A stretch of DNA of 64,000 nt from Bifidobacterium tissieri (GTDB lineage Bacteria > Actinomycetota > Actinomycetes > Actinomycetales > Bifidobacteriaceae): positions 1 through 64,000 of the forward strand of contig NZ_MWWV01000019.1 in assembly GCF_002259645.1 (NCBI RefSeq), given 5' to 3'. Position numbers and translations under genes: made by a program. The number at the start of each line of letters is the position of its first letter. Position 1 is the first letter of the stretch. Under the pieces are notes generated by a model, which saw only the letters and a list, made by a program, of their open reading frames with translations, ran no database searches and was not told the origin of the DNA. Below are positions 44,849 to 54,270 of the stretch, one piece after another.

Positions 44849-45556
44849 TCAGCCGATGCGGTAGCGGTCTCCACGCTGTGTCATGAACAGACCCGCCTGA
44901 TGCAGTTTCCGCTCAAGCGACCGCATGACGGTCATCATGACGTCACGCTGTTCAAAAAACCCGTTACCGCACACTCCCTCGAGCAATTCCTCGAATGACA
45001 GATAATCGCCATCGACACGGACCAGCATCTCCAAAGCCGCATATTCCCGAGGGGACAGGGGAAGCGGGCGGTCCAGCCTACCGTAGAACGCCCGTCTGGC
45101 GTCAACGTCCAGCGTCAGATCGCCACGAGTCAGGATCGATGAGCCAGATGATACTCCGGTACGTGACAGCATCCGGACGTGGGCCAACAGTTCCGAGTCC
45201 GAGAACGGTTTGCGCAGCTCGTCGTCGATCTGCGATAGCATTCCCGCATCGGTGGCGGTATCACGGGAATCGGTGGTACCGTTCCGGGGGTCGTCATTCG
45301 CCGTGTCCAGATTGGTGGAACGCAGATACAGCAGTTTGGCGTTCATCATCTGCGTCACGATCAGATCCAGATCGTGACGATCCGCATGCTGCGGGAACGT
45401 GTCGTCCATGATGACCAATTCCGCGGTGAACGGCTCATTCTCCTCGGATTCGTCATCATTCGCAGGGATCGTCCTGACGATGTATCCAGCCGACTCAAGC
45501 GTCGCACGCGCCGCATTGCGCAACGCCATGTTGAGTGTCGCCAACAGAATCCTCAT
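44849..45556 (-). CDS. OmpR/PhoB-type winged-helix response regulator
   Basis: 235 residues. The first 120 form a diverged receiver: a hydrophobic start MRILLATLN replaces the usual acidic pocket, Asp in LVIMDDTFP could be the acceptor, and a 30-residue linker rich in Asp/Asn/Thr (about 85-110) interrupts it. The C-terminal winged helix (145-235) has the LTLDVDARRAFY and LSPREYAALEML elements of PhoB. GGGAGG lies before ATG 45556. No kinase is adjacent, so it may be an orphan. It is divergent from a histidine phosphatase gene across a tandem operator. Confidence 0.8.
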   Translation of the reverse strand: MRILLATLNMALRNAARATLESAGYIVRTIPANDDESEENEPFTAELVIMDDTFPQHADRHDLDLIVTQMMNAKLLYLRSTNLDTANDDPRNGTTDSRDTATDAGMLSQIDDELRKPFSDSELLAHVRMLSRTGVSSGSSILTRGDLTLDVDARRAFYGRLDRPLPLSPREYAALEMLVRVDGDYLSFEELLEGVCGNGFFEQRDVMMTVMRSLERKLHQAGLFMTQRGDRYRIG

Positions 45557-45675
45557 CGAACCTCCCATGATGTGCGTCCCATTGCCTGTGTTCAGCATAA
45601 GGTGCATGGAGGAAAAACGACGGAATTCCGATTCGTCGACCGGGCTGGCGACAACGTGCGTGCCCCGCGTTCCCC

Positions 45676-45695
45676 ACCATGTGACACCATGTGAT
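45676..45695. promoter_or_regulatory. Tandem 10-bp repeat, candidate OmpR-type operator
   Basis: ACCATGTGAC and ACCATGTGAT are head-to-tail, differing only in the last base, with one-turn spacing in the gap between the winged-helix regulator and the phosphatase gene. OmpR-family proteins bind direct repeats spaced one turn apart. Confidence 0.55.
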
Positions 45696-45749
45696 GGGAC
45701 CAATGCGACGACCGTCGTCGCGCACACGGTACGGAATGGATGGAACGCG

Positions 45750-46580
45750 ATGATTACCGAAGTGGTGATGGTGCGGCACGGGCGCACCTGCTTCAACCTC
45801 GAACGCAGACTCCAAGGACAGATCGACGTCCCTCTCGACATCATCGGACAATGGCAGGCGGATCAGACCGGGTTCGAACTCGCTCGCCGATACTACTGGG
45901 CTAAGGTCAGTCGCATCGCTGACCGGCCGGAGACCCTTCCCCAACCGGGTCCCGGAGCCGCTCGACACAGCGATGTCGAGGAATACCGCAAGGCCTCTGC
46001 CTCCCGCAGAACCTTGCGCGTGGTGGCGTCGGATCTGTTCCGAGCCCGGCAGACCGCTCATGCGTTCGCCGATATTCTCGGTCTCCCTGTTGAACTCGAC
46101 GAACGGATGAGGGAACGCTCATTCGGACGATGGGAAGGTCTCACCCGCCCGGAAATGCGCGCAATGGACGCCGAAGCTTATGCATCATGGAAGGCCCATA
46201 CCGGGGGAGAGACCAAATACGGCGTGGAAACGCGGACCCATGTCGGACGGCGTGGCGCGGATGCGGTGGTGGACCTCATCGAACGCGCCCGCGGCGAGGA
46301 ACGCGAGACCACGCTGGTCATCGTGGGACATGGATCCTGGATCGTCGCCACCATCGAGACGCTGCTTGGCATGGACCCCGACAATCTGAGCAATCTCGGT
46401 TCCATGCGCAATGCCTTCTGGTCGAGGCTCACCCCCGTGTATACCGGTGACGGCGCGCTGCGATGGACGCTCGATGAATTCGACACCGGTCCCGCCATCG
46501 CCGGGTCGATGGACTGGGAGAACGGTCCCGAGGACCTGCGCAACGACGATATGCCGCGATGGAAGCCCATTCCGGCCTGA
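45750..46580 (+). CDS. Histidine phosphatase (phosphoglycerate mutase-like) superfamily
   Basis: 276 residues. The catalytic RHG motif is VRHGRT near residue 9, the second histidine is in VGHGSW, and RERSFGRWEG carries the acidic residue. A Pro/Arg-rich insertion of about 40 residues (RPETLPQPGPG to RKASASRR) sits after the first strand and is absent in the gene downstream. Probable cytosolic phosphomonoesterase of unknown substrate. ATG 45750 follows GGATGGAA. It is followed within 20 bp by a second family member. Confidence 0.88.
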   Translation: MITEVVMVRHGRTCFNLERRLQGQIDVPLDIIGQWQADQTGFELARRYYWAKVSRIADRPETLPQPGPGAARHSDVEEYRKASASRRTLRVVASDLFRARQTAHAFADILGLPVELDERMRERSFGRWEGLTRPEMRAMDAEAYASWKAHTGGETKYGVETRTHVGRRGADAVVDLIERARGEERETTLVIVGHGSWIVATIETLLGMDPDNLSNLGSMRNAFWSRLTPVYTGDGALRWTLDEFDTGPAIAGSMDWENGPEDLRNDDMPRWKPIPA

Positions 46581-46586
46581 GAGTGG

Positions 46587-46592
46587 GATAAT
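46587..46592 (+). promoter_or_regulatory. -10 element of the second histidine phosphatase gene
   Basis: GATAAT followed by exactly 7 nt and ATG 46600; no ribosome-binding site. This is the leaderless arrangement. Confidence 0.5.
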
Positions 46593-46599
46593 CAGAGAT

Positions 46600-47277
46600 A
46601 TGACGTTTCATCTGCATCTGGTCCGTCACGGACAGACCTATTTCAACCGATACAACCGTCTGCAGGGCTGGTCGAATTCCCCGCTGACCGAATCCGGCAT
46701 CGCTGACGCCGAGAAGGCCGGGCACAAGCTGGAGGGCGTCGATTTCGCGGCGGCCTACTGCTCCGACACCACGCGCGCTGAACTGACCGCACGATCTATC
46801 CTCGACATCAACGAAAAAGCCGGACACCAGCGCCCGGAGCTGACCGTCGACATGCATTTCCGCGAGCAGTTCTACGGCTACTATGAAGGCCTCGACATGG
46901 CCATGGCGTGGTATGCCGCCGGTGCTCCGCACGGAGTCAAGACCTATAACGCCATCGTCGAGAAATACGGTCTGGCCGCCACCAAGGACTTCCTCAAGGA
47001 AGCCGACCCGTTCCATGACGCCGAAAGCGAAACCGAATACTGGACGCGTGTGGAGGGAGGATTCGACCTCATCGCCGGCAATGAACGACTCTCCGACGGC
47101 GACGATGTACTGGTGATCTCACACGGCAACACACTGCTCAGCCTGATGCACCGATTCGCCCCCGCGGGATACGATCTGAGCGAACGTCCTGCGAACGGCA
47201 GCGTCACCGTGCTTGATTTCGATCCGACCAAGCCGTTGGACGACGGCGGCATCACCATCATCTCCTATAATCAGTGA
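46600..47277 (+). CDS. Histidine phosphatase superfamily protein
   Basis: 225 residues. LVRHGQTYFN holds the phospho-accepting His near 9, RLQGWSNSPLTESG is the phosphoglycerate-mutase follow-up, and VISHGNTLL is the second His. It lacks the insertion of its upstream paralogue. ATG 46600 is supported by the -10 placed 7 nt upstream; in-frame codons to 46411 overlap the previous gene. Substrate unknown. A hairpin terminator follows. Confidence 0.9.
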   Translation: MTFHLHLVRHGQTYFNRYNRLQGWSNSPLTESGIADAEKAGHKLEGVDFAAAYCSDTTRAELTARSILDINEKAGHQRPELTVDMHFREQFYGYYEGLDMAMAWYAAGAPHGVKTYNAIVEKYGLAATKDFLKEADPFHDAESETEYWTRVEGGFDLIAGNERLSDGDDVLVISHGNTLLSLMHRFAPAGYDLSERPANGSVTVLDFDPTKPLDDGGITIISYNQ

Positions 47278-47284
47278 GTTCCAT

Positions 47285-47323
47285 CGGCGAACGGTGATGC
47301 GATTCAGACGCCACTGTTCGCCG
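47285..47323 (+). terminator. Terminator after the histidine phosphatase genes
   Basis: CGGCGAACGGTG (47285-47296) and CACTGTTCGCCG (47312-47323) pair over 12 bp, one as G-U. Confidence 0.7.
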
Positions 47324-47406
47324 TAGGTGATAGCCTTTGGATTTGTATTTGCGTCCGGGACTGCTGCAATGTCCGGGAAGTCGTCAAGGAAACGAGGTAT
47401 TCGGCA

Positions 47407-47817
47407 ATGGATATCGGTCAGATCGCCGGCCTGATCGCGGCCATCGCGTTCGCCATTCTGGCGGGCTTCATGATCTACCCGCTGATTCGTTTGGGAAAGC
47501 TGTTCGACCAGATCGCCCAGACGGTCAAGGACACCGGAGACCATGCGCTTCCCGCCCTTGACGAGGGCGTGACCACCGTGCAGAAGGTCAATCGTTCTCT
47601 CGAGGATGTCAACACCATCTCCGATGCCGCCCAGCGCTCCGCCTCGAACGTGGGCGCGCTCACCGATCTGTACGGATCATTCCTCGGCAAGCCGGTGATC
47701 AAGGCCGCATCCACCGTGTGGGCGCTCAAGGCCACCGCACAGGACTTCCTGAATCGACGCGCATCCGGTCGCCATGCCGAGCCGTCGCCGCTGTCGGACG
47801 ACGCCAAGGGGGAGTAG
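47407..47817 (+). CDS. DUF948 protein
   Basis: 136 residues: one N-terminal helix (about 8-28) followed by an extended helical domain typical of DUF948, a family related to methyl-accepting-like coiled proteins of unknown role. Serines and acidic residues dominate the end. Followed 4 bp later by a small membrane protein, then alaS, an order recalled from several actinobacteria. The AAACGAGG ribosome-binding site is weak. Confidence 0.8.
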   Translation: MDIGQIAGLIAAIAFAILAGFMIYPLIRLGKLFDQIAQTVKDTGDHALPALDEGVTTVQKVNRSLEDVNTISDAAQRSASNVGALTDLYGSFLGKPVIKAASTVWALKATAQDFLNRRASGRHAEPSPLSDDAKGE

Positions 47818-47821
47818 ACGA

Positions 47822-48067
47822 ATGTTCAAACGCATCTTCTGGATTTCGCTCGGCGTGGGCATCGGCGTGATGGCCGTGACCAAGGCTCAGGCCTATGTGA
47901 AGGCCCACACGCCGGAGCCTGCCAGACAGTTCGTGTTCGGCCCCGACGAGGAGCAGCCTCCCATCACCCTGCAGACGGTGCAGGCCCTGTTCGACGACTT
48001 CCAGCAGCATCGTCGTGCCCGTGAGGAGCAGCTCAACCGCGAGTTCATCGAGCGCAGCGCCCGCTAA
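47822..48067 (+). CDS. Small membrane protein upstream of alaS
   Basis: 81 residues: one helix (about 5-22) followed by a Glu/Arg-rich tail (VQALFDDFQQHRRAREEQLNREF). It starts at ATG 47822 after GGGGGAG and is probably co-transcribed with the DUF948 gene. Small conserved proteins occupy this position in related genomes (DUF6167-like); I do not assign a function. Confidence 0.75.
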   Translation: MFKRIFWISLGVGIGVMAVTKAQAYVKAHTPEPARQFVFGPDEEQPPITLQTVQALFDDFQQHRRAREEQLNREFIERSAR

Positions 48068-48182
48068 CCCGATAACCCATCATGCAATCATCGCGGATGG
48101 TTCTCCGCGAGTCATGACCAGTAATTTTTCGCGGGCCGATCGCCGCGCTCGCAAGCCAATCAATTAAAGGAGTCGCACGTCC

Positions 48183-50864
48183 ATGCGCACATCGGAAATC
48201 GCCAAGCGATATCTGGATTACTTCTCGAAGCATGACCATCTGGTCGTCCCTTCGGCATCCCTGATCTCGCCGAACCCGACCACGCTGTTCACCATCGCCG
48301 GCATGGTGCCGTTCATCCCCTATCTGCTCGGCGAGCAGACACCGCCCCGCAAGCGTATGGCCAGCAACCAGAAGTGCGTGCGTACGCTTGACATCGACGA
48401 GGTCGGTAAGACCACCCGTCACGGCACGTTCTTCCAGATGCTCGGCAACTTCTCCTTCGGCGACTACTTCAAGGAGGAGGCCATCCATTTCGCCTGGGAG
48501 CTGCTGACCACCCCGCAGAGCGAAGGCGGCTATGGCTTCGACCCGGAGAAGCTGTGGGTCACCACGTACACCGACGACGAGGAAGCCCGCTCCATCTGGA
48601 AGAACGAAGGCTTCGATCCCGAGCACATGCAGATCTTCGGCATGGAGGACAACTTCTGGACCACCGGTGGTCCCGGCCCCGGTGGCCCCTGCTCCGAGAT
48701 CTACGTCGATCGTGGTCCCCAGTATGGCAAGGACGGTGGCCCCGCCGCCGATGAGACCCGCTTCATCGAGATCTGGGACCTCGTGTTCGAGAACTACGAG
48801 GTCGACAACGTCAAGTCCAAGACCGACCTGCACATCGTGGGCGAGCTTGAGAACAAGAACATCGATACCGGTGCCGGTCTCGAGCGTCTTGCCTACCTCA
48901 TGCAGGGCAAGGAGAACATCTACGAGACCGACGAGGTCTACCCGGTCATCGAGGAGGCCGAACGTCTCTCCGGTCTGAAGTACGGCGAGAATGCCGATGC
49001 CGATGTGCGCTTCCGTGTGGTGGCCGATCATGTGCGTTCCGCGCTGATGATCATGAGCGACGGCGTGCGTCCGAGCAACGTCGGCCGTGGCTACGTGCTG
49101 CGTCGTCTGCTGCGCCGCACCGTGCGCTCCATGCGTATGCTGGGCGTCACCGAGGAGGTCATGCCGCACCTGCTGCCGGTCTCCAAGAACGCCATGGCCC
49201 CCAGCTACCCGGAACTTGAGACCACGTTCCACGAGGTCTCCGAATCCGCATACGCCGAGGAGGACGCGTTCCGCCGTACGCTCGACAACGGCACGTCCAT
49301 TCTCGACGTGGCGGTCAAGAAGGCCAAGTCCGAAGGCTCCGATCCTGTGGTGTCCGGCAAGGACGCCTTCACCCTGCATGACACCTACGGTTTCCCGATC
49401 GAGCTGACGCTCGAGATGGCCGCCGAACAGGGTGTGAAGGTGGACGAGGCCAAGTTCCGTGAGCTCATGAACGAGCAGAAGTCCCGTGCCCGTGCCGACG
49501 CGCTCAAGAAGCGTCACAATGTGGACCTGTCCGTGTACGACGACTTCAAGAAGACGCTTGAGGCCCCGCTCGAATTCCTCGGCTACACCGAGTTCTCCAG
49601 CCGTTCCAACGTGCTGGGCATCATTCAGGAGGGCAAGGGCTCCGTGGCGGCCGTCAGCGCTCCCGCCACCATCGAGGTCATCCTCGATCGCACCCCGTTC
49701 TACGCGGAGGCCGGCGGTCAGCTCGCCGATCAGGGCGAGATCCTCACCGACGACGGTGCCGTGCTCGAGGTGGACGACGTGCAGCACCCGATCAAGGGAC
49801 TGACCGTGCATCAGTGCCGTCTGACCGAAGGCACGCTGGTTCGCGGCGCCAAGGTCACCGCCACCATCGATCAGGATCGTCGTGGCGCCATCGCCCGCTC
49901 CCACACCGCCACGCACATGGTGCACAAGGCGCTGCGCGAGGAGCTCGGCCCGCAGGCCACCCAGCGTGGCTCCGAGGATGCCCCGAACCGTCTGCGCTTC
50001 GACTTCCAGTGGGGCAAGGCGCCGAGCAAGGACGTGATGAACGCGGTTGAGGCCCGTGTGAACGATCGTCTGCGCGACAACCTTGCCGTGACCACGCAGG
50101 AGATGAAGTTCGACGACGCCATCGCCCTCGGTGCCATGCACCTGTTCGGCGAGAAGTACGGCGACATCGTGCGCGTCGTCTCCATCGGCGAGGATGGCTG
50201 GAGCCGTGAGCTGTGCGGCGGCACCCACGTTGACCATGTCGGCAAGATCGGTGCCGTGTCCATCATGTCCGAGGCCTCCGTTGGCACCGGCGTCCGCCGT
50301 GTCGACGCCGTGGTTGGTCAGGGAGCCTACGACTTCCACGCCCGCGAGCACGCGCTGGTGTCCCAGCTGTCCGACAAGCTCAACGCCCGTCCGGACGAGC
50401 TGGCCGATCGCGTCAATGCCCTGCTGGCCAAGCTCAAGGAATCCGATCGACGTCTGGCGGCCATGTACGAGAGCAATCTCGCCGCTCAGGTGCCGCAGAT
50501 CCTCGAAACCGCCAAGGATTCCGCCGACGATGTGGCCGTGGCCGTGAAGAACGTCGGTCACTTCGGATCCGTCGACGCCCTGCGCAAGTCCGTCATGGAT
50601 ATCCGCGGTCGCTTCGGCGAATCCAAGCCGCTCGTGGTGGCGCTTGCCGGCGAGGGCGAGAACGGCAACCCCGTGATCATCGTGGCCACCAATGAGGCGG
50701 CCCGCGGCGCTGGCATCAAGGCCGGCGATCTTGTTCGCACCGCATCCAAGACCCTTGGCGGTGGCGGTGGCGGCAAGCCCGACTTCGCCCAGGGCGGTGG
50801 CCAGGATGCCGGCAAGATCGACGAGGCCCTCTCGTCCCTGAAGGCCCAGGTGCTGCAGCACTGA
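48183..50864 (+). CDS. alaS: Alanyl-tRNA synthetase
   Basis: 893 residues, normal length. Class II core at the N-terminus ([33 protein letters not shown]), editing domain with the [11 protein letters not shown] and [10 protein letters not shown] metal-binding residues, and a C-terminal DHHA1-type Gly-rich part with [15 protein letters not shown]. It charges tRNA-Ala and clears mischarged Ser/Gly. AAAGGAG lies 10 nt before the ATG. The 16-nt gap to ruvX suggests one transcript. Confidence 0.97.
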   Translation: MRTSEIAKRYLDYFSKHDHLVVPSASLISPNPTTLFTIAGMVPFIPYLLGEQTPPRKRMASNQKCVRTLDIDEVGKTTRHGTFFQMLGNFSFGDYFKEEAIHFAWELLTTPQSEGGYGFDPEKLWVTTYTDDEEARSIWKNEGFDPEHMQIFGMEDNFWTTGGPGPGGPCSEIYVDRGPQYGKDGGPAADETRFIEIWDLVFENYEVDNVKSKTDLHIVGELENKNIDTGAGLERLAYLMQGKENIYETDEVYPVIEEAERLSGLKYGENADADVRFRVVADHVRSALMIMSDGVRPSNVGRGYVLRRLLRRTVRSMRMLGVTEEVMPHLLPVSKNAMAPSYPELETTFHEVSESAYAEEDAFRRTLDNGTSILDVAVKKAKSEGSDPVVSGKDAFTLHDTYGFPIELTLEMAAEQGVKVDEAKFRELMNEQKSRARADALKKRHNVDLSVYDDFKKTLEAPLEFLGYTEFSSRSNVLGIIQEGKGSVAAVSAPATIEVILDRTPFYAEAGGQLADQGEILTDDGAVLEVDDVQHPIKGLTVHQCRLTEGTLVRGAKVTATIDQDRRGAIARSHTATHMVHKALREELGPQATQRGSEDAPNRLRFDFQWGKAPSKDVMNAVEARVNDRLRDNLAVTTQEMKFDDAIALGAMHLFGEKYGDIVRVVSIGEDGWSRELCGGTHVDHVGKIGAVSIMSEASVGTGVRRVDAVVGQGAYDFHAREHALVSQLSDKLNARPDELADRVNALLAKLKESDRRLAAMYESNLAAQVPQILETAKDSADDVAVAVKNVGHFGSVDALRKSVMDIRGRFGESKPLVVALAGEGENGNPVIIVATNEAARGAGIKAGDLVRTASKTLGGGGGGKPDFAQGGGQDAGKIDEALSSLKAQVLQH

Positions 50865-50881
50865 ACGGGACGGAACATTCC

Positions 50882-51349
50882 ATGTCATGTTGGTTAGGCG
50901 TGGATCTCGGTAATGCTCGGGTCGGACTCGCGAAGTCCGACCCAGAGCTTACCTTTGCGCACCCCATCGGCAATGTGCAGGTATGGGGAAACGACTATTT
51001 TCATGTGCTCGATGATGTGCTCGATGTGATCGAGGATGAGGACATCACCCACGTAGTGGTAGGGCACCCTTTGCAATTGAACGGCGCGGAAGGGAAAAGC
51101 GCCAAGAAGGCACGGCGATGGGCCGGCGCGTTGGAGCGGCGCATCGCGGAGGAAGGCATTGCCGTCACGGTAGAATTGCTGGATGAGCGGTTGACGACGG
51201 TTGATGCGCATCGTCAGCTTCGTGAAGCTGGACTGAGTACGCGTGAGCACCGGCCGAGTATAGATCAGCAGTCAGCCGTGGTGCTGTTGCAGGAGGCTTT
51301 GGACAGGAACGCGCGAGAACGCGCCGGAACAGCGGTTATGGAGGTTTGA
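50882..51349 (+). CDS. ruvX: RuvX/YqgF-type putative RNase H-fold nuclease
   Basis: 155 residues. The YqgF family folds like RuvC and is reported to process pre-16S rRNA 5' ends. LGVDLGNARVGLA carries the first Asp, LLDERLTTVDA the central Glu, and SIDQQSAVVLLQ the C-terminal acidic motif. Overlaps the start of mltG by its TGATG, so translation is coupled. Confidence 0.93.
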   Translation: MSCWLGVDLGNARVGLAKSDPELTFAHPIGNVQVWGNDYFHVLDDVLDVIEDEDITHVVVGHPLQLNGAEGKSAKKARRWAGALERRIAEEGIAVTVELLDERLTTVDAHRQLREAGLSTREHRPSIDQQSAVVLLQEALDRNARERAGTAVMEV

Positions 51350-52539
51350 TGGCCGACGACGATATGCAGGACTTTTTCGCTGAGCAGGCCGAATGGGTCG
51401 GTGAGGACGGTAAGTCGGAGCCCGACGCATCCGTTCCTCCGCGACCTCCTCGTTCCCGCAAGGAGATGCAGCAGTATCGGCGCAAACAGCAGCGGGCCCG
51501 GCAGGTCAAAGTCATCATCGCTGTGGTGTTCGTTTTGTTGCTGCTCGTATGCGGATGGCTGGTCTTCTCCAAGATCGGCGGCGCCCGTGACGCCCTGCAG
51601 ATCACTCGTTCTGAGGCCGCGGACTATCCGGGGCCGGGATCGGGTGATGTCGAATTCACCGTGGAGACCGGTCAGAACAGTGTGCAGATCGGTGACAATC
51701 TCGAGAAGGCGGGCATTGTCAAATCCAGTGCCGCATTCCAGCAGGCGGTCAAGAATGCCGGACTCGAAAACCATCTGCAGCCAGGCGTGTTCCAACTGCA
51801 GTACCGTATGAAGTCCGACGCGGTAGTGAAGATCCTCACCGATTCCAATAACGCCAAGGGATTCCTGGTGGTCAATCCCGGTGAGCGACTCAGCACGGTA
51901 CTTGATCAGGCCGCGGACCTGTCCGGTATCGACCGGTCAGAATTCCAAGCCATCGTCGAGGGCAAGGGCGAAGGCATCCTTCCCGCGGAGGCCGGCGGCA
52001 GCTTCGAAGGATGGCTGGAACCCGGAAACTACAACGTCAAGGAATCGAAGTCGGCCGCGGACATCATGAAGACGATGGTCGACAAGCGCATCGCCAAGCT
52101 CGACAGTCTTGGCGTACCCACCGGCGACGATCGTGAACGCATCCTCAAGATCGCGTCCATCGCCGAAGGCGAAGTCAACAAGTCCGACTACTACGGCAAG
52201 GTCACCCGCGTCGTGGAGAACCGACTTGCCAAGGACATGCCCCTCGGCATGGATTCGGTGATCGCCTATGGCAACAACGTCGAACCCCGCGCCCTGACCA
52301 AGACGATGCTGTCCGACACCAGCAACCCCTATAACTCCCGTGTGCAGAAGGGGCTGCCGCCGACACCCATCAACCAGCCCGGCGACAACGCCATCAAGGC
52401 GGCGATGCATCCCGAGGACGGCGATTGGCTGTACTTCGTGACGGTCAACCTCGACACCGGCGAAACGAAGTTCACCGCCGACGAGAACGAGTTCCAGCAA
52501 TTCTCCAAGGAATACGAAGACTGGGAGGCTAATAACTAG
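51349..52539 (+). CDS. mltG: Endolytic transglycosylase MltG (YceG-like)
   Basis: 396 residues. A 50-residue charged cytoplasmic tail rich in R/K, a single membrane helix at about 54-74, then a LysM-like and the YceG catalytic domain. The catalytic Glu lies in IASIAEGEV, and INQPGDNAIKAAMHP is the C-terminal signature. It trims nascent glycan strands during cell-wall synthesis. ATG 51349 with GGAGG is preferred over the TTG one codon earlier. Coupled to ruvX, an arrangement common in actinobacteria. Confidence 0.95.
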   Translation: MADDDMQDFFAEQAEWVGEDGKSEPDASVPPRPPRSRKEMQQYRRKQQRARQVKVIIAVVFVLLLLVCGWLVFSKIGGARDALQITRSEAADYPGPGSGDVEFTVETGQNSVQIGDNLEKAGIVKSSAAFQQAVKNAGLENHLQPGVFQLQYRMKSDAVVKILTDSNNAKGFLVVNPGERLSTVLDQAADLSGIDRSEFQAIVEGKGEGILPAEAGGSFEGWLEPGNYNVKESKSAADIMKTMVDKRIAKLDSLGVPTGDDRERILKIASIAEGEVNKSDYYGKVTRVVENRLAKDMPLGMDSVIAYGNNVEPRALTKTMLSDTSNPYNSRVQKGLPPTPINQPGDNAIKAAMHPEDGDWLYFVTVNLDTGETKFTADENEFQQFSKEYEDWEANN

Positions 52540-52553
52540 CCGAATCGTGATCC

Positions 52554-52997
52554 TCAGAACAGACTCAGCAGGACCACGATCACGGCTGCCAGGACAATGG
52601 CCGGGGCGAAGGGAATCGAATCCCCGCCCCGGCCTTTGCATAGGCCCAGCATGATCAGACCAATCAGTCCCATAAGCATCCACCATAACAGCACCGCCGT
52701 CAGACCGAACCAGCCGACGGCAAACCCCATCATCAGCGTGCAGGTCACATCACCGAACCCCAGCGTGCCGGGACGAACCATCGCCAGACCCAACTGAACC
52801 AATGCGGAACCCAGTCCCAGCACGACGCTCATGGCCAGCGACGGCCACTGTCCGTAAAGCACGCACCAGACGACCAGACAGAGCAGCTGCGCCGCCGAAC
52901 CTCCCACGATCACAGCACGCGGCACCCGGCGTGTCCGTATATCGGTACACGTCACCACAAATCCGGCCACTGCTGTAGGAATGAAAAGGTACGTCAT
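52554..52997 (-). CDS. Small prepilin peptidase (A24 type)
   Basis: 147 residues, with about six hydrophobic segments. The two aspartates of A24 proteases are present: Asp19 in [10 protein letters not shown] and Asp83 in GFGD. It lacks the N-terminal methyltransferase domain of PilD. It would cleave class III signal peptides of Flp/Tad-type pilins. ATG 52997 is chosen since the longer frame has no signals; TATCTT 7 nt upstream suggests a leaderless transcript. No pilin or assembly genes are adjacent, so its substrates must lie elsewhere. Confidence 0.8.
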   Translation of the reverse strand: MTYLFIPTAVAGFVVTCTDIRTRRVPRAVIVGGSAAQLLCLVVWCVLYGQWPSLAMSVVLGLGSALVQLGLAMVRPGTLGFGDVTCTLMMGFAVGWFGLTAVLLWWMLMGLIGLIMLGLCKGRGGDSIPFAPAIVLAAVIVVLLSLF

Positions 52998-53068
52998 TAC
53001 TCGTAAGATATACCGAGGCTGAACGACAAACGTTCGGTTGGAAATACACGTGGACAAAGGAGCGGGAG

Positions 53069-54256
53069 ATGTTGCGCTGGCAGACGGCTGGGGAATCACA
53101 TGGCGAGGCGTTGGTGGCCATGATCGAGGGATTGCCGTCCGGCGTGGCCGTCACATCCCAGGACATCAAGGACGCGTTGGCCCGCCGACGTCTGGGATAC
53201 GGTCGTGGAGCCCGTATGAAGTTCGAAGAGGACAAGGTCCGTATGCTCACCGGCGTGCGCCACGGCTCCACGCTCGGCTCGCCGATCGCCATCGAGATCG
53301 CCAACACCGAATGGCCCAAGTGGACTGAGGTCATGAGCGCCGATCCGCTTGATCATGACATTCCGCGTGAAGGGCGCAACGCTCCGCTGAGCCGTCCCCG
53401 TCCTGGTCATGCCGATCTCACCGGTATGCGCAAGTACGGTTTCGATGACGCTCGCCCCGTGCTGGAACGCTCCAGCGCTCGCGAGACGGCGTCCCGAGTG
53501 GCTCTCGGCGCGGTCGCCGCGAAGTTCCTTGAGCAGACGCTCGGCATTCGCACCGTCTCCCATGTCATCTCCATCGGAGGGGCCGGCGTCGACGAGAACG
53601 CGCCGCTGCCCACTCCCGACGATGTGGCTGCGCTTGACGCTTCCCCCGTCCGTACCCTCGACAAGGACGGCGAGGCCCGCATGAAGGCCCGCATCGATGA
53701 GATCAAGAAGAGCGGCGACACCGTCGGCGGCGTGATCGAGGTACTGGCATACGGCGTACCCGCCGGACTGGGAACCTACGTGGAATCCGATCGTCGTCTC
53801 GATGCCGCGCTCGCCGGTGCCGTCATGGGCATTCAGGCGATCAAGGGCGTGGAGATCGGCGATGGCTTCCTCGAGGCCGTCCGTCCCGGCTCCCAGGCCC
53901 ATGATGAGATCGTGACCGATGAGCATGGCCGTATCACCCGTCTGTCCAACAGGGCCGGCGGCATCGAGGGTGGCATGTCGAACGGTCAGCCGATTCGCGT
54001 GCGCGCGGCCATGAAGCCCATTCCGTCGATTCCGCGTGCGCTGCGTACGGTGGACGTGCTGACGGGCGAGGCCGCACAGGCCATCAACCAGCGTTCTGAC
54101 ACCACGGCGGTTCCCGCGGCATCCGTGGTGGCCGAAGCCATGGTTCGTCTGACGCTCGCCCGCTTCGTGCTGGAGAAGTTCGGTGGTGATTCGGTGTCGG
54201 AGATTCGCCGCAACGCCGAGGCGTACCTGGCATCCTGGCCCGAGCATATGCGCTAG
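53069..54256 (+). CDS. aroC: Chorismate synthase
   Basis: 395 residues. It removes phosphate from EPSP to give chorismate with reduced [23 protein letters not shown] at the N-terminus and RPRPGHADL near residue 110 are signatures, and the C-terminal [14 protein letters not shown] matches the third. GGAG precedes the ATG. First of the aroC-aroKB-aroQ cluster, with a 14-bp gap to the next gene. Confidence 0.97.
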   Translation: MLRWQTAGESHGEALVAMIEGLPSGVAVTSQDIKDALARRRLGYGRGARMKFEEDKVRMLTGVRHGSTLGSPIAIEIANTEWPKWTEVMSADPLDHDIPREGRNAPLSRPRPGHADLTGMRKYGFDDARPVLERSSARETASRVALGAVAAKFLEQTLGIRTVSHVISIGGAGVDENAPLPTPDDVAALDASPVRTLDKDGEARMKARIDEIKKSGDTVGGVIEVLAYGVPAGLGTYVESDRRLDAALAGAVMGIQAIKGVEIGDGFLEAVRPGSQAHDEIVTDEHGRITRLSNRAGGIEGGMSNGQPIRVRAAMKPIPSIPRALRTVDVLTGEAAQAINQRSDTTAVPAASVVAEAMVRLTLARFVLEKFGGDSVSEIRRNAEAYLASWPEHMR

Positions 54257-54270
54257 GGGAGTCCGCTGTT

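Noticed and set aside
48045-50888. 947-codon open frame opposite alaS
   Set aside because: Same antisense artefact as for xfp; alaS is unmistakable on the + strand.
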